This document shows positions 54,661 through 64,000 of a stretch of DNA of 64,000 nucleotides, in pieces. Under the pieces are notes generated by a model that was given only the letters and a program-made list of their open reading frames with translations, did not search any database and had not been told where the DNA came from. The stretch is taken from positions 23,741,021-23,805,020 of the forward strand of contig CM030718.1 in the NCBI GenBank assembly GCA_017979445.1, read 5' to 3'. Every line of letters starts with the position of its first letter. Position 1 is the stretch's first letter. The stretch comes from Akebia trifoliata. Its lineage: Eukaryota > Streptophyta > Magnoliopsida > Ranunculales > Lardizabalaceae. Made by a program: the position numbers and the translations under genes.

Positions 54661-54853
54661 AAGATGTTTTAATAAGAACATATTGTATCATTTTCAATAA
54701 AACTATCTTTCTTTTCGAATGAATATTTATTTTCTTTTCAAATACTCATTGTGTGAATGGATTAATTAATGGATTGGTGCACAAACCTCAATAAAATGAT
54801 TCTTAAAAATGTTATCAAGGGGGTAATACCGAAATTGACTAAATCTACCTTTG

Positions 54854-56223
54854 ATGGGGTCATATAGGATTATCATTGCGCCTAAACTCAAGCGTCCACC
54901 TCCTAGTTGGAGTCGTAAGTCCAGTCGGTTAGAAAGAACCACAGTACCAAGTCAACAAGCAGAGATGGCGTCAGAATCTGAGCTCACAGAGATCCGTAAG
55001 ATCTTGGCAGCCTTTGCCAATGATATCAGCAATATAAAAGGAAAGTGGAAATGTTAGAACAGACCTCGGAATCAACGGGAATTCCTTAGATGACCCAAAG
55101 GGAAAAAAGGTTGAAGAGAAACGTCCACGTGAAGTCTTCGAGCTCGACGGAGACGAAGAGTATGTTGATGAAAATCCGGCATTATCTAATAGGATGTCTC
55201 AATTGGAGTCAGCAATGAAGAGTATAAAGGGTATTGATGAAATCGCAGCAGGCATTGAAGCTTTGAATCGCATCCCTAGAATCCATTTGCCAGAAAAGTT
55301 TGTGATGCCTGAAATGGACAAGTTCTGTGGGACAGGGTGTGCAAAAACACATCTTAAGGTGTATGTTACCAACATGCGCACTATGGGGCTCAGCGACGAA
55401 CAAATGACATTGTTGTTCCAAAGAACTCTATCGGGATCAGCACTACGATGGTTAATGTCTCAAGATCCAGTTACTGTGGGTACATGGGAAAACATGTCAA
55501 AGGCCTTCTGGCATCAGTATAAGTACAGTACCGAGATTGAGACTTCAAGAAGGGATTTGGAAGCAACTAAACAGAAAAATGGGGAGACATTCACTGATTT
55601 CATTGGTCGCTGGAGGGCCAAGGCTTCTCAAATGTGGGATAGACCTTCGGAGAAGGAACAAGTAGCAATTATCCTAAAGAATCTCTCTCAAGGATATGCT
55701 CAACACCTAGTGGCCCAATACCTCCCTACCTTTGAATCCTTGTTGCAAGCCGGGAGCCAACTAGAGGATGCATTTGCCTCTGGGATCCTTTCTAACCCCT
55801 CAGATAACAAGCCTAAGAAACCATATGTTCCCAAACCCAACATCAACCATACTTACATCGCCAATACCTCAGTTACCCCAGCTCAACCCCCAGCCCGGAA
55901 TAATAACCAGGTTCACCCGAGTCAACCTCGAACTCCGCGTCAATTTACCAATCTAGGGATGACCCTTACCGTAGCTTTGCACAAACTGTTGAAAAAGGGT
56001 TGCTTACCCCATTCAACCCCGACCTTTACCAAATCCCTTGCCAGCCGGACACAACCCCAACTTATTCTGTGAATTTCATCAAAATCCTGGCCATCACACG
56101 GATCGATGTATCACCCTGCGCCATGCCATTCAAAACCTTATTGATAACAAAAAGATCACGATCCCTAGCCCACCAAATGTCACCACTAATCCACTACCTC
56201 CTATCAACCTCCACCGACCCTGA
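54854..56223 (+). pseudogene. gag of element 2, frameshifted
   Basis: It begins with MGSYRIIIAPKLKRPPP (54854) and shifts frame near 55058. The main capsid region is 55194-~55960 (MDKFCGTGCAKTHLKVYVTN, LLFQRTLSGSALRWLM, WENMSKAFWHQYKYS, FIGRWRAKASQMW, a Retrotrans_gag layout). A further shift near 55960 leads to a zinc knuckle in another frame, CEFHQNPGHHTDRC (56071-56112), a C-x2-H-x4-H-x4-C form instead of the usual CCHC. Pro- and Asn-rich linker lies between. Forms the virus-like particle core in related elements. Confidence 0.82.
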
Positions 56224-56225
56224 AC

Positions 56226-57644
56226 ATGGTTTCTCACACCCCATTACCATTCGACCCTGTTTCTCTCATCCATCCAATCCAAGTTAAACCGCCCAGTTAC
56301 CCCCTTGCCGGGATAGCCTTCACTGATGAGGTTTTTACCACAAACCATGAACCATTCGATTTAACCTCGGATGATACCTATTGTTTATCCCCACCTCGTT
56401 ACGATAGTCCCGCGTTCACTAGTTACCTGTTGGCACAAATGAATCTGAAAAACCCTGTATCTTTAACAGACGAAGATCCATACGTGTTGACTGAAGAAGA
56501 TGAGCCCTTCTCCCTTTTCTGTGATGAAGTTAGACATATGACTCGAGGTGGAAGAGTTTTTAAGCCACAAGAACTCTGTGTTGAAAATCCTGCAGCCCTG
56601 GCAAGAAAAGAAGGAGAAGATCCCACTAAGGAAAGCATCGAAGAGGATAACTCCGTGATCAAACAGTTGAAAAAATCAGGGGCTAATATCTCAGTATGGG
56701 GTTTACTCATGGCTTCCACTGCTCATAGGGAGGCTGTTCTCAAAGCACTAAACACAGCCCAAGTCTCCCTTGATACTTCTCCAGATCAGCTAGCCAGTAT
56801 AGTGGGGGCAACTTATGTGGAGAATATCCTATCCTTCTCGGACTCAGATCTCCCAAAAGAAGGGGCAAGCCATACTAAGCCGCTGCACATTACAGTTGAC
56901 TGTAACGGAATGAGGGTACCTTTAGTTTTGATTGATAACGGGAGTGCACTGAACGTTTGCCCGTTGAAAACGGCTACTTGTCTCGGATTTAAGGCTGAAG
57001 ATCTCAAACCTACTAATCAAGGTGTTAGAGCCTATGATAACACCAAGAGAGATGTACTGGGAATTTTGCACCTTCGGCTGTCCACAGGCATAGCTGAATT
57101 TCCTGTGGAATTTCAGGTTATTGATATCCAGTCCTCTTTCAATCTACTGTTAGGGAGACCATGGTTACACCAGATTAAAGCCATCCCTTCTACGCTACAC
57201 CAGAAGGTCAAATTTATCAAGGATGGGCTGGTAATTACTCTTCATGGAGATGCTGAAATTGTAGGGATCATAAATAATACTGAGGCTAAGGATAAGCCGT
57301 TGCTTGAGATTCAACCAGAACAACAGGGAGTAGAGCTCAGTGGGTTCGAATTTGAAAAGATATGCTCAGTCCAATGGGATCAAGCCATGAAAGAGTATTT
57401 TCCAATGGAAAATACCTATAATTGTTGCATGGCCAATATATTCAAGAAAATGAGATTCTTCCCTGGTATGGGCTTAGGTCGCAAGCAGCAAGGTATTAAA
57501 GAAGCACCAATGATTAAAGAGGCCATCGGCACATTCGGACTAGGATATAAGCCTACTAAGAAGATTGGGCCCAATACTGGAAGACAAAACGGGATAAGGC
57601 CATCGCTAAAAGGCAAAGGCGTACCGCAGATCTCATTAAAATGA
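56226..57644 (+). pseudogene. Protease and G-patch ORF of element 2 (472 codons)
   Basis: Aspartic protease core at residues ~218-345: LVLIDNGSALNVCPL with catalytic D237 in a DNG rather than DT/SG box, and LLLGRPW (307-313). A G-patch follows (FFPGMGLGRKQQG, 411-423, then FGLGYKP), an RNA-binding module typical of Tat/Ogre elements. The 200-residue N-terminal part is acidic and of unknown function. Longest undamaged frame before RT. The Met at 56226 is probably internal; the frame differs from that of the zinc knuckle. Confidence 0.85.
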
Positions 57645-57906
57645 AGCCCTATCGAAAGACCTCAATGGTTATTTTGTGAAAGAAGGAGAAGACTTCCGCT
57701 ACTGTGGGTTCCCAGAGCCTTTCATTGATCACATCACAGGTACTCGTCTGCCGGGGTTTGAAATCTTCTTTGGCATGGAATGGCCCGAAGAGAAAGCAAG
57801 CATAGAAGTTAAGGAGAAGAAAGTTGAAGACTGGCAGCTCGATCTGGACTCCCTCAACATCGATCAGCTATTCATTGAAGACCATAGTTTTAGTGTTGTC
57901 AGTTGA
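57645..57906 (+). pseudogene. Inter-ORF region between protease and RT
   Basis: A third frame is used here (YCGFPEPFIDHITGTRLPGF, EIFFGMEWPEE), ending at a TGA at 57904-57906. RT resumes in yet another frame. In legume Ogre elements an intron separates the gag-protease and RT parts of the gene. Whether this double shift is a spliced intron relic or simple decay cannot be told from one copy. Confidence 0.55.
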
Positions 57907-59122
57907 GAAAGGGATTCCAAATCCTCAGTCTGTAATCAAACCCGCTGTTGGGGTTCTATCAAATTATCATGTAATCAGTCCTGTGTTGCATGTCAAGGCT
58001 GGGTCTGTCGGTCCCATTAGTCCTGTTCAGTCTGACATGCCAGTTGAGTCATTTATTTCTGTTGAGTCGAGTAAGTTAGTTGTTTCTGCTGAGTCTGTTA
58101 TTTCTAGGGAGTCTGTTTTTCCTGCTGAGTCGAGTGAGTCTGTCAAGTCTGCAATGAGTCCTGTTACCCCATCTCTTTTCAATGAAATGAAAGAAATTTT
58201 TGATTACCCCGAGCGCAATAATAATTCAACTAATAATCTGGCTTCGGAGGGAGAGTCTTCTGACGAAGAACCTCCCCCTGAAATAATCAAATTACTTAAA
58301 CAAGAAGAGGAACGTCAAGCTCAACCTCTAATAGAGGAAGTAGAGGTTATCAACCTCGGAACAAAAGAAAGTCCTCAAGAAATTCGTATAGGGGTCACTT
58401 TATCTCCCGATGAACGCAAAGGGATAGTAGATTTACTCAGAAAGTTCAAAGACGTGTTCGCGTGGTCTTACGAGGATATGCCGGGGGTAAGCACAGATAT
58501 TGTCCAACATCGGATTCCGTTATATCCTGATGCTCGACCAATCAAACAGAAACTTCGACGTATGAAGCCGGAATGGGCTTTGAAAATCAAAGAAGAAGTT
58601 ACGAAGCAGATTAACGCTGGATTTTTGGAAGTAGTAGAATACCCTGAGTGGATTGCCAATGTCGTCCCGGTGCCGAAAAAGGATGGAAAAGTTAGAATGT
58701 GTGTGGATTTTAGAGACTTAAACAAAGCAAGCCCAAAGGATAGTTTCCCTTTACCACACATAGATGTTCTAGTAGACAGTACAGCAGGACACGCGTTGTT
58801 GTCCTTCATGGATGGGTTTTCAGGGTACAATCAGATAAAGATGGATCCTCGAGATATGCAAAAGACGTCGTTCATCACACAGTGGGGGACCTTCTGTTAC
58901 AAGGTCATGCCTTTTGGTTTGAAGAACGCTGGAGCTACCTATCAAAGAGCAGCCACGACTTTACTACATGACATGATACACAAAGAGGTCGAAGTCTATG
59001 TAGATGATATGATAGTCAAATCCAAAGAACGACTAGGGCATGTTACTGCGTTAGAAAAATTTCTCACAAGGATTCAAAAGTACCAACTCCGCCTCAACCC
59101 ACAGAAATGTGTATTGGAGTAA
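57824..59122 (+). pseudogene. Reverse transcriptase of element 2 (432 codons)
   Basis: The first ~28 residues are out-of-phase read-through. Residues ~74-110 are a low-complexity Ser/Val/Glu run (VESFISVESS, VISRESVFPAESSES). RT spans ~205-432: FAWSYEDMPGV, KQINAGFLEVVEYPEWIANV, PVPKKDGKVRMCVDFRDLNK, LLSFMDGFSGYNQI (D330), VMPFGLKNAGATYQRA, and VYVDDMIVKS with catalytic D394-D395. It stops at NPQKCVLE because of a frameshift near 59110; the RT thumb continues in the next frame. Confidence 0.9.
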
Positions 59123-59388
59123 CTTCTGGAAAGCTGTTGGGATTTGTAGTCAGTCAGAGAGGAATCGAAGTAGACCCTGTAAAGATTAAAGCTATCCAAG
59201 AGATGCCACCGCCCGAGACTGAAAAGCAGATTCGAGGTTTTCTGGGCAGAATCCAGTATGTTAGCAGGTTCATCGCCAACTCACCAATGTCTGCGAACCT
59301 ATTTTCAAGCTTCTCAAGAAGAATGAGCCAACAGTTTGGAATGAGCAATGTCAAAAGGCTTTCGACCAAGTCAAGGAGTATCTCTTAA
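59107..59388 (+). pseudogene. RT thumb / connection of element 2, frameshifted
   Basis: GKLLGFVVSQRGIEVDPVKI, AIQEMPPPETEKQIRGFLG and IQYVSRFIANS are the usual sequence after the RT palm. The frame shifts again near 59305, after which the tail SSFSRRMSQQFGM is out of phase. Confidence 0.85.
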
Positions 59389-59399
59389 ATCCACCTATT

Positions 59400-60239
59400 T
59401 TGGTCCCACCTACACCGGGTGAGCCACTTCTTCTTTATCTGTCAGTCACAGAAGAAGCTATGGGATGCATGCTTGCACAGTATGACAAAGATACTCGCAA
59501 AGAAAGGGCCATCTACTACATCAGTAAGAAGATGTTAGAATATGAACGAAAGTATTCATCCTTGGAGAAAACTTGCTTAGCATTGGTTTGGGCTACTCAG
59601 AGACTCCGGCATTATATGCTGTCTCATTCAATTATCCTATTATCTCGGATGGATCCTCTCAAGTATCTTTTTGAGAAACCGGCGTTAACAGGGAGAACCG
59701 CACGATGGTTACTGTTGCTATCAGAGTTTGACATCACGCATGTTACACAGAAATCCATCAAGGGGAGAGCTGTAGCAGAATACTTGGCAGATCACCCTGT
59801 AGTAGAAGGAGTAAGGCATGTCGATCAATTCCCAGATGAGAACATCTTGCACGTTAAGGAAGAACCGCAGAACCAAACATGGCAGTTATACTTTGATGGA
59901 GCGGCCAATCAAAATGGGTATGGAATAGGGGCAGTCTTGTTATCTCCAGAAGGGTGTCATATTCCTATCGCTATTAAGTTAGCTTTCTCGAACACTAATA
60001 ACACGGCTGAATATGAGGCGTGCATCGCAGGGCTCGAAGCTGCTTTGAACCTGGGCATTACAGAAATTGAGGTTTTCGGGGATTCGGCCTTGGTCATACA
60101 TCAGTCATTGGAAGAATGGAAGACTAGGGATGAAAAGTTGAAACCCTATCATGAGTATTTGCTAAACTTAGTCAGTAAGTTTAAAGCTATCCTATTCCAG
60201 CACTTGTCAAGGGAGGATAACAATTTGCTGACTCCTTAG
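59400..60239 (+). pseudogene. RNase H region of element 2: native RNase H plus archaeal-type second RNase H
   Basis: Residues 1-130 carry the gypsy RNase H (LSVTEEAMGCMLAQYD, AIYYISKKMLEYERKYSSLE, LALVWATQRLRHYML). Residues ~160-279 carry a second, archaeal-type RNase H (WQLYFDGAANQNGYGIGAVL with D166, NTAEYEACIAGLEAAL with E204, EVFGDSALVI with D228). The second domain is a known acquisition of the Tat lineage. A one-base loss near 60220 cuts the frame just before the final catalytic Asp of this domain, which is found in the next frame. Confidence 0.88.
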
Positions 60240-60253
60240 CAACTTTATCTTCA

Positions 60254-61611
60254 ATGATCCATTTGCCTCCTGGCATGGAATTAAGGCCAATCACGGTTGA
60301 AGTCAAAAATAAACCCGCGTACTGCCATCAAATCAACATTGCTACTCGACTACCCGATGGAAAGCCATGGTACACAGACATAAAGAAAGTGTTGGAAAAA
60401 CAAGAATTTCCGGAAGAAGCATCGAGGAAAGAACGACAGACCCTACTAAGATTAGCATCTCAATTTATCCTGTGCGCAAGAAGCTTATACAAAAGGTCTT
60501 ATGATGGGATTTACTTGTCATGTGTGGATGAAGATCAAGCTGAACAGATAATGATTGAACTACATTCAGGAGAATGTGGCCCTCATATGAGTGGGAAAAT
60601 GTTAGCCAAGAAGATTATGAGACAAGGATACTACTGGCCCACGATGGAAACAGATTGTCATCACATGGTCAAAACTTGTCATAAGTGCCAAATACATGCG
60701 AACCTGATACATGTACCACCATCTCAATTAGTGGGTCTGACCTCACCATGGCCATTCTCAGTCTGGGGAATTGACATTATTGGTAAAATATCGCCTAAGG
60801 CATCAAACGGGCACGAATACATTTGGTTGCCATCGATTATTTTACCAAATGGGTTGAAGCTGCCTCTTATGCTGTCCTCACTGCATCTCGAGTTGCAAAG
60901 TTTATTCAAACGAACATCATTAGTCGATATGGAGTACCTTCGGAGCTGATCTCTGATAACGGGTCGCACTTCAAAGCTGAGGTTATCAAATTGTGTTCAA
61001 AGTTTAAAATCTCACACCATAAATCATCTCCTTACCGACCTCAGACTAATGGAGCAGTCGAAGCAGCAAATAAGAATATTAAGACTATCCTTAGGAAAAT
61101 GTGTCAATCACATCGAGATTGGTCAGAAAAACTGCCATTTGCATTATGGGCATATCGAACCTCAATTCGATCCTCCACTGGAGCTACTCCCTACTCCTTA
61201 GTGTATGGCATGGAAGCAGTCTTGCCAGTTGAAATGGAGATTCCATCTCTCAGGGTTCTGTTAGAAAGTCAGTTGTCAGAAGCAGATTGGGTTCGCCAAC
61301 GGTATGAAGAGTTGAATTTGATCGAGGAAAAACGACTGAGAGCGTTGTATCACGTGCAAGCTTATCAAAGAAGAGTCGCCCGTGCGTTTGACAAGAAAAT
61401 CAAGGCCCGTCACTTACAAGTCGGGGATTTAGTACTCAAAGAGAACAGGGCACCTATTTTTGATCCCAGGGGAAAGTTCAAACCAAATTGGGGAGGTCCG
61501 TTCATCATCAAAGAAATATTACCAGGAAAAGCTGTCAGACTTCAAGATCATGATGGAACCGAGTTACCAGAACCAACCAACCTTGACCAAATCAAACGGT
61601 ACTACATTTAA
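60254..61611 (+). pseudogene. Integrase of element 2, one frameshift
   Basis: First frame (60254-~60820): zinc-binding part with HSGECGPHMSGK and CHKC, then WGIDIIGKISPKA with the first catalytic Asp. After a one-base shift near 60823, the second frame has VAIDYFTKWVEAASY, SELISDNGSHF (D45 of this frame) and YRPQTNGAVEAANKNIK (E80). It continues with WAYRTSIRSSTGATPYSLVYG and a C-terminal region VGDLVLKENRAP...KPNWGGPFIIKEI. The stop at 61609-61611 ends pol. All three catalytic acids are present. Confidence 0.9.
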
Positions 61612-63106
61612 GGAGGCCATCTTTGGCCGAATCAATTTCCTTGCTACCCAGTTCATTATCTCCTTTCTCAGCCCTTTGCAGCCCTTTCAAAAAAAAATTG
61701 TGCCTTTTATTTCTTAGCCTGATCACCTAACCTAGGGGAGGGAAAATTCGAACTACGTTTTGGTCTGATCCCAAAATTCTGGGGTACGTAGGCAACCTGA
61801 GAAGTTACTTCAGGCCCGACCACATCAATAAAAAAAATCTATTTCCCCACATAATAAGAAATGAAAAAATTCAAAAGAAAAAGAAATCCAAAATGGGGAA
61901 GAAAATTTAAGGAAAAAGAAAATATTTTAAAAGGAAATGCCACACAAGGGGCATTTGGGTTTTTGAGCCTCAAAATTCCTTTTTTTTTATACCCAGTCCC
62001 AAGCCTACCTATAAAAGTCCTCCTAAGTACCGTACGAGAAGTCAAGGAAGATAGCAAAGCATGATTAGACAGCAACTCCAGAAGTTCAGAAGAGAAGAAA
62101 AAGATAAAAAATGATGAAGCCTGCTAAGTTGAAAACCCGAAAAGGGCGACTTAGGCAAAAATTAAGGCAAGCTCGCAAGGTTGAAAATCTGAAAGGACAA
62201 CTTTGGCAACAATCAGAGCAAAGAAAAAGAGAAGAGCTCGCTAGATCGAAAACCTGAAAAGGCGATCTAGGCAAAAGCTAGAGCAAGCTCGCTAGATTGA
62301 AAACCTGAAAAGGCGATCTAGGCAAAAGTTAGAGCAACAAAGAAAAATAGAAGAAAATCCCAAGCTGAGAGCGGTCCGAGCTGAAACATCAGAAGTCCGA
62401 ATAATCAAGTTCAATACTTAGCTTAAACCAGGCATAGACTCAGAAGCCACAAGTATCTTGTCTACGATCGATCTGAAAATGTTTACTACCCCAAGTGAAC
62501 CAAGGGAGATAAGGGTGAATTCTATGATGAGTCTCGAAAGGAAATAATTTTGTACTCTTGAGCCTGACTCAAAACCTTCAATAAAATTAATCAAAATTAA
62601 AAGTTGAGTCTTTATTGCGCTTGTGGTAATCAATTATTTCAAACCTTCATACAAGGGGCATTTTCTTTCTTTTTTAATGTAACTTTTCCCCCTTATACTA
62701 GGGGCATTTTTTTATGATGTGTTCAATTATTTTCAAGGCCATGGTCATTGTCAAACTAGGGGCATTTTGTCTTCGAGCAATGTTAATCCTAAAAAATAAT
62801 AGGAACCCCAAAGTAAGGTTACCCTCTTGATAACAGTTTTTCGAAAAACTTTTGAGGTTCAAAAGAAATAAAAACTCAGGTTTTAAATTCATAAAACTTT
62901 TTGATAAATCCTTGAGGTTCAAACAAAAGCATATTGGATCTCACATAGGAGATATAACATTCTTTCGTTCTCCAGATTCTTTTCCAGATTCAATCATTCT
63001 TGGAATCAATCATTTCTCTTCCAGATTCATTATCTTCCAGATTTATTCGTTCTCCGATTCGTTCTAATCAGTTTTCTCCAAAATTCATTCATTCCTTTGC
63101 CAGTTT
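61612..63106 (+). other. 3' untranslated zone of element 2 with ~50-bp subrepeats
   Basis: GGGGTACGTAGGCAACCTGAG (~61780) is a motif common after pol in Tat/Ogre elements. At ~62120-62335 four imperfect ~50-bp units read GCTCGCTAGATTGAAAACCT, GAAAAGGCGATCTAGGCAAAAG, TTAGAGCAA. Three copies of (A/T)AGGGGCATTTT lie at ~62655-62770. No gene is called. Confidence 0.65.
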
Positions 63107-63830
63107 TGCTCAGTCTCCGCCAAGGGTTATCTTGGATTTTGTTCAGTCTCCGCCAAGGGTTATCTTGGATTTTGCTCAGTTGCCGCCAAGGGTTATCTTG
63201 GATTTTGCTCAGTCTCCGCCAAGGGTTATCTTGGATTTTGCTCAGTCTCCGCCAAGGGTTATCTTGGATTTTGCTCAGTTGCCGCCAAGGGTTATCTTGG
63301 ATTTTTTTCAGTCTCCGCCAAGGGTTATCTTGGATTTTGCTTAGTTGCCGCCAAGGGTTATCTTGGATTTTGCTCAGTCTCCGCCAAGGGTTATCTTGGA
63401 TTTTGCTCAGTCTCCGCCAAGGGTTATCTTGGATTTTGCTCAGTTGCCGCCAAGGGTTATCTTGGATTTTGCTCAGTCTCCGCCAAGGGTTATCTTGGAT
63501 TTTGCTCAGTTGCCGCCAAGGGTTATCTTGGATTTTGCTCAGTTTCCGCCAAGGGTTATCTTGGATTTTGCTCAGTCTCTGCCAAGGGTTATCTTGGATT
63601 TTGCTCAGTTGCCGCCAAGGGTTATCTTGGATTTTGCTCAGTCTCCGTCAAGGGTTATCTTGGATTTTGCTCAGTTGCCGCCAAGGGTTATCTTGGATTT
63701 TGCTCAGTTGCCGCCAAGGGTTATCTTGGATTTTGCTTAGTTTCCGCCAAGGGTTATCTTGGATTTTGCTCAGATGCCGCCAAGGGTTATCTTGGATTTT
63801 GCTCAGTTATCGTCGAGGGTTTTCTCGAAA
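63107..63830 (+). repeat. 33-bp minisatellite in the 3' zone of element 2 (about 21 units)
   Basis: The unit is CCGCCAAGGGTTATCTTGGA plus TTTTGCTCAGTYT; CAAGGGTTATC starts at 63121 and recurs every 33 bp to 63781. Units alternate between CTCAGTCTCCGCC and CTCAGTTGCCGCC types, a higher-order pattern. Since 33 is divisible by three and the unit lacks stops in two frames, long open frames of 11-residue repeats arise without meaning. It decays into TTTATGCTCAGT repeats (63840-63890). Confidence 0.93.
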
Positions 63831-64000
63831 TTTTACTCAAATTATGCCCAGTTTATGCTCAGTCTATGCTCAATTTATGCTCAGGTTTTACTCAATTTAC
63901 ACAGTACACACAATGCACATTTGCACTTTTTAGTCAGGGAGAATTCTTTAAAATTCAAGGATCTGACACCGTCAGTGAGAGTTTGCGCTCAAGGACCTGA
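63831..64000 (+). other. Region after the minisatellite, element 2 continues
   Basis: Degenerate TATGCTCA(G/A)TTTATGCTCA repeats, then GAATTCTTTAAAATTC (a short palindrome) and unique sequence. No purine tract or LTR start appears before the edge. Confidence 0.5.

Larger units (their letters stand above)
48714..64000 (+). mobile_element. Tat/Ogre-like Ty3/gypsy retrotransposon 2, extends past window
   Basis: Starts with an LTR at 48714 inside the copia gag region (left flank AGTTG) and runs to the right edge without reaching a 3' LTR, so it exceeds 15.2 kb. The order is 5' LTR, PBS, long leader, ORF1, gag, protease plus G-patch, RT, RNase H, second RNase H, integrase, tandem-repeat 3' region. 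Large size, an extra ORF before gag, a tRNA-Arg-type PBS, dual RNase H and 3' tandem repeats are known marks of the Tat/Ogre lineage. At least nine frame breaks show it is non-autonomous now. Confidence 0.9.

Noticed and set aside
63000..63933. Long open frames of 11-residue repeats (PPRVILDFAQS / RQGLSWILLSL)
   Set aside because: They follow from a 33-bp minisatellite with no stop in two frames; no start context, promoter or related protein; the PPR letters are not a pentatricopeptide repeat.

Overview
This is a transposon-dense, AT-rich plant nuclear window, probably from a eudicot. The evidence is LTR retrotransposons of the plant Ty3/gypsy Tat/Ogre type and of Ty1/copia, CACTA elements, Harbinger- and Mutator-type MITEs, a captured pentatricopeptide (PPR) gene fragment, and long TA and GA microsatellites. 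I see no bacterial or viral gene organisation, no rRNA or tRNA gene and no CRISPR array. Only two loci look like host genes: a pair of small paralogous single-exon genes of unknown function (17690-18034 and 37216-37524). Each has a TATA box about 70-75 bp upstream of its ATG.

Layout. 1-9600: a Harbinger-like element (701-1997), an isolated CACTA terminus on the minus strand (ends 3063), and a 4.73-kb CACTA element (3691-8420, GAT target duplication). The CACTA element carries a broken transposase-associated domain and a PPR E-motif fragment, and it sits inside a copy of a separate palindrome-ended MITE family. A second Harbinger-like MITE follows (8790-9190). 11550-16490: a cluster of foldback elements, each bordered by (TA)n and built from one to three copies of a ~97-bp palindrome, with a Mutator-type MITE between them. 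17200-19070: small gene 1 and a tandem duplication of its 3' end. 19727-25860: a Tat/Ogre-like retroelement with a 2.05-kb, nearly G-free LTR, decayed ORF1 and a ~58-bp minisatellite; its 3' LTR is missing. 26000-37000: dispersed repeats, more foldback elements and long noncoding stretches. 37216-37524: small gene 2. 40102-40810: short non-autonomous CACTA. 41912-42850: a miniature LTR element (TRIM-like). 43753-44272: a solo LTR. 44432-48713: a copia element on the minus strand, cut within gag by a second Tat/Ogre-like element that runs from 48714 past the right edge of the window.

The second Tat/Ogre element shows LTR, PBS, an extra ORF1 resembling a plant mobile domain, gag with an unusual zinc knuckle, protease plus G-patch, RT, two RNase H regions, integrase, and a 3' region ending in a 33-bp minisatellite. 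Nearly every reading frame is broken by single-base indels, so it is not autonomous.

The most unusual content is the (TA)n-bordered family of nested palindromes. About twenty copies of one hairpin module are distributed among at least ten elements with different terminal repeats. Next in interest are the PPR-capturing CACTA element, the two unrelated minisatellites in the same 3' zone of two related retroelements, and the 480-bp stretch with only five G residues in the first LTR.
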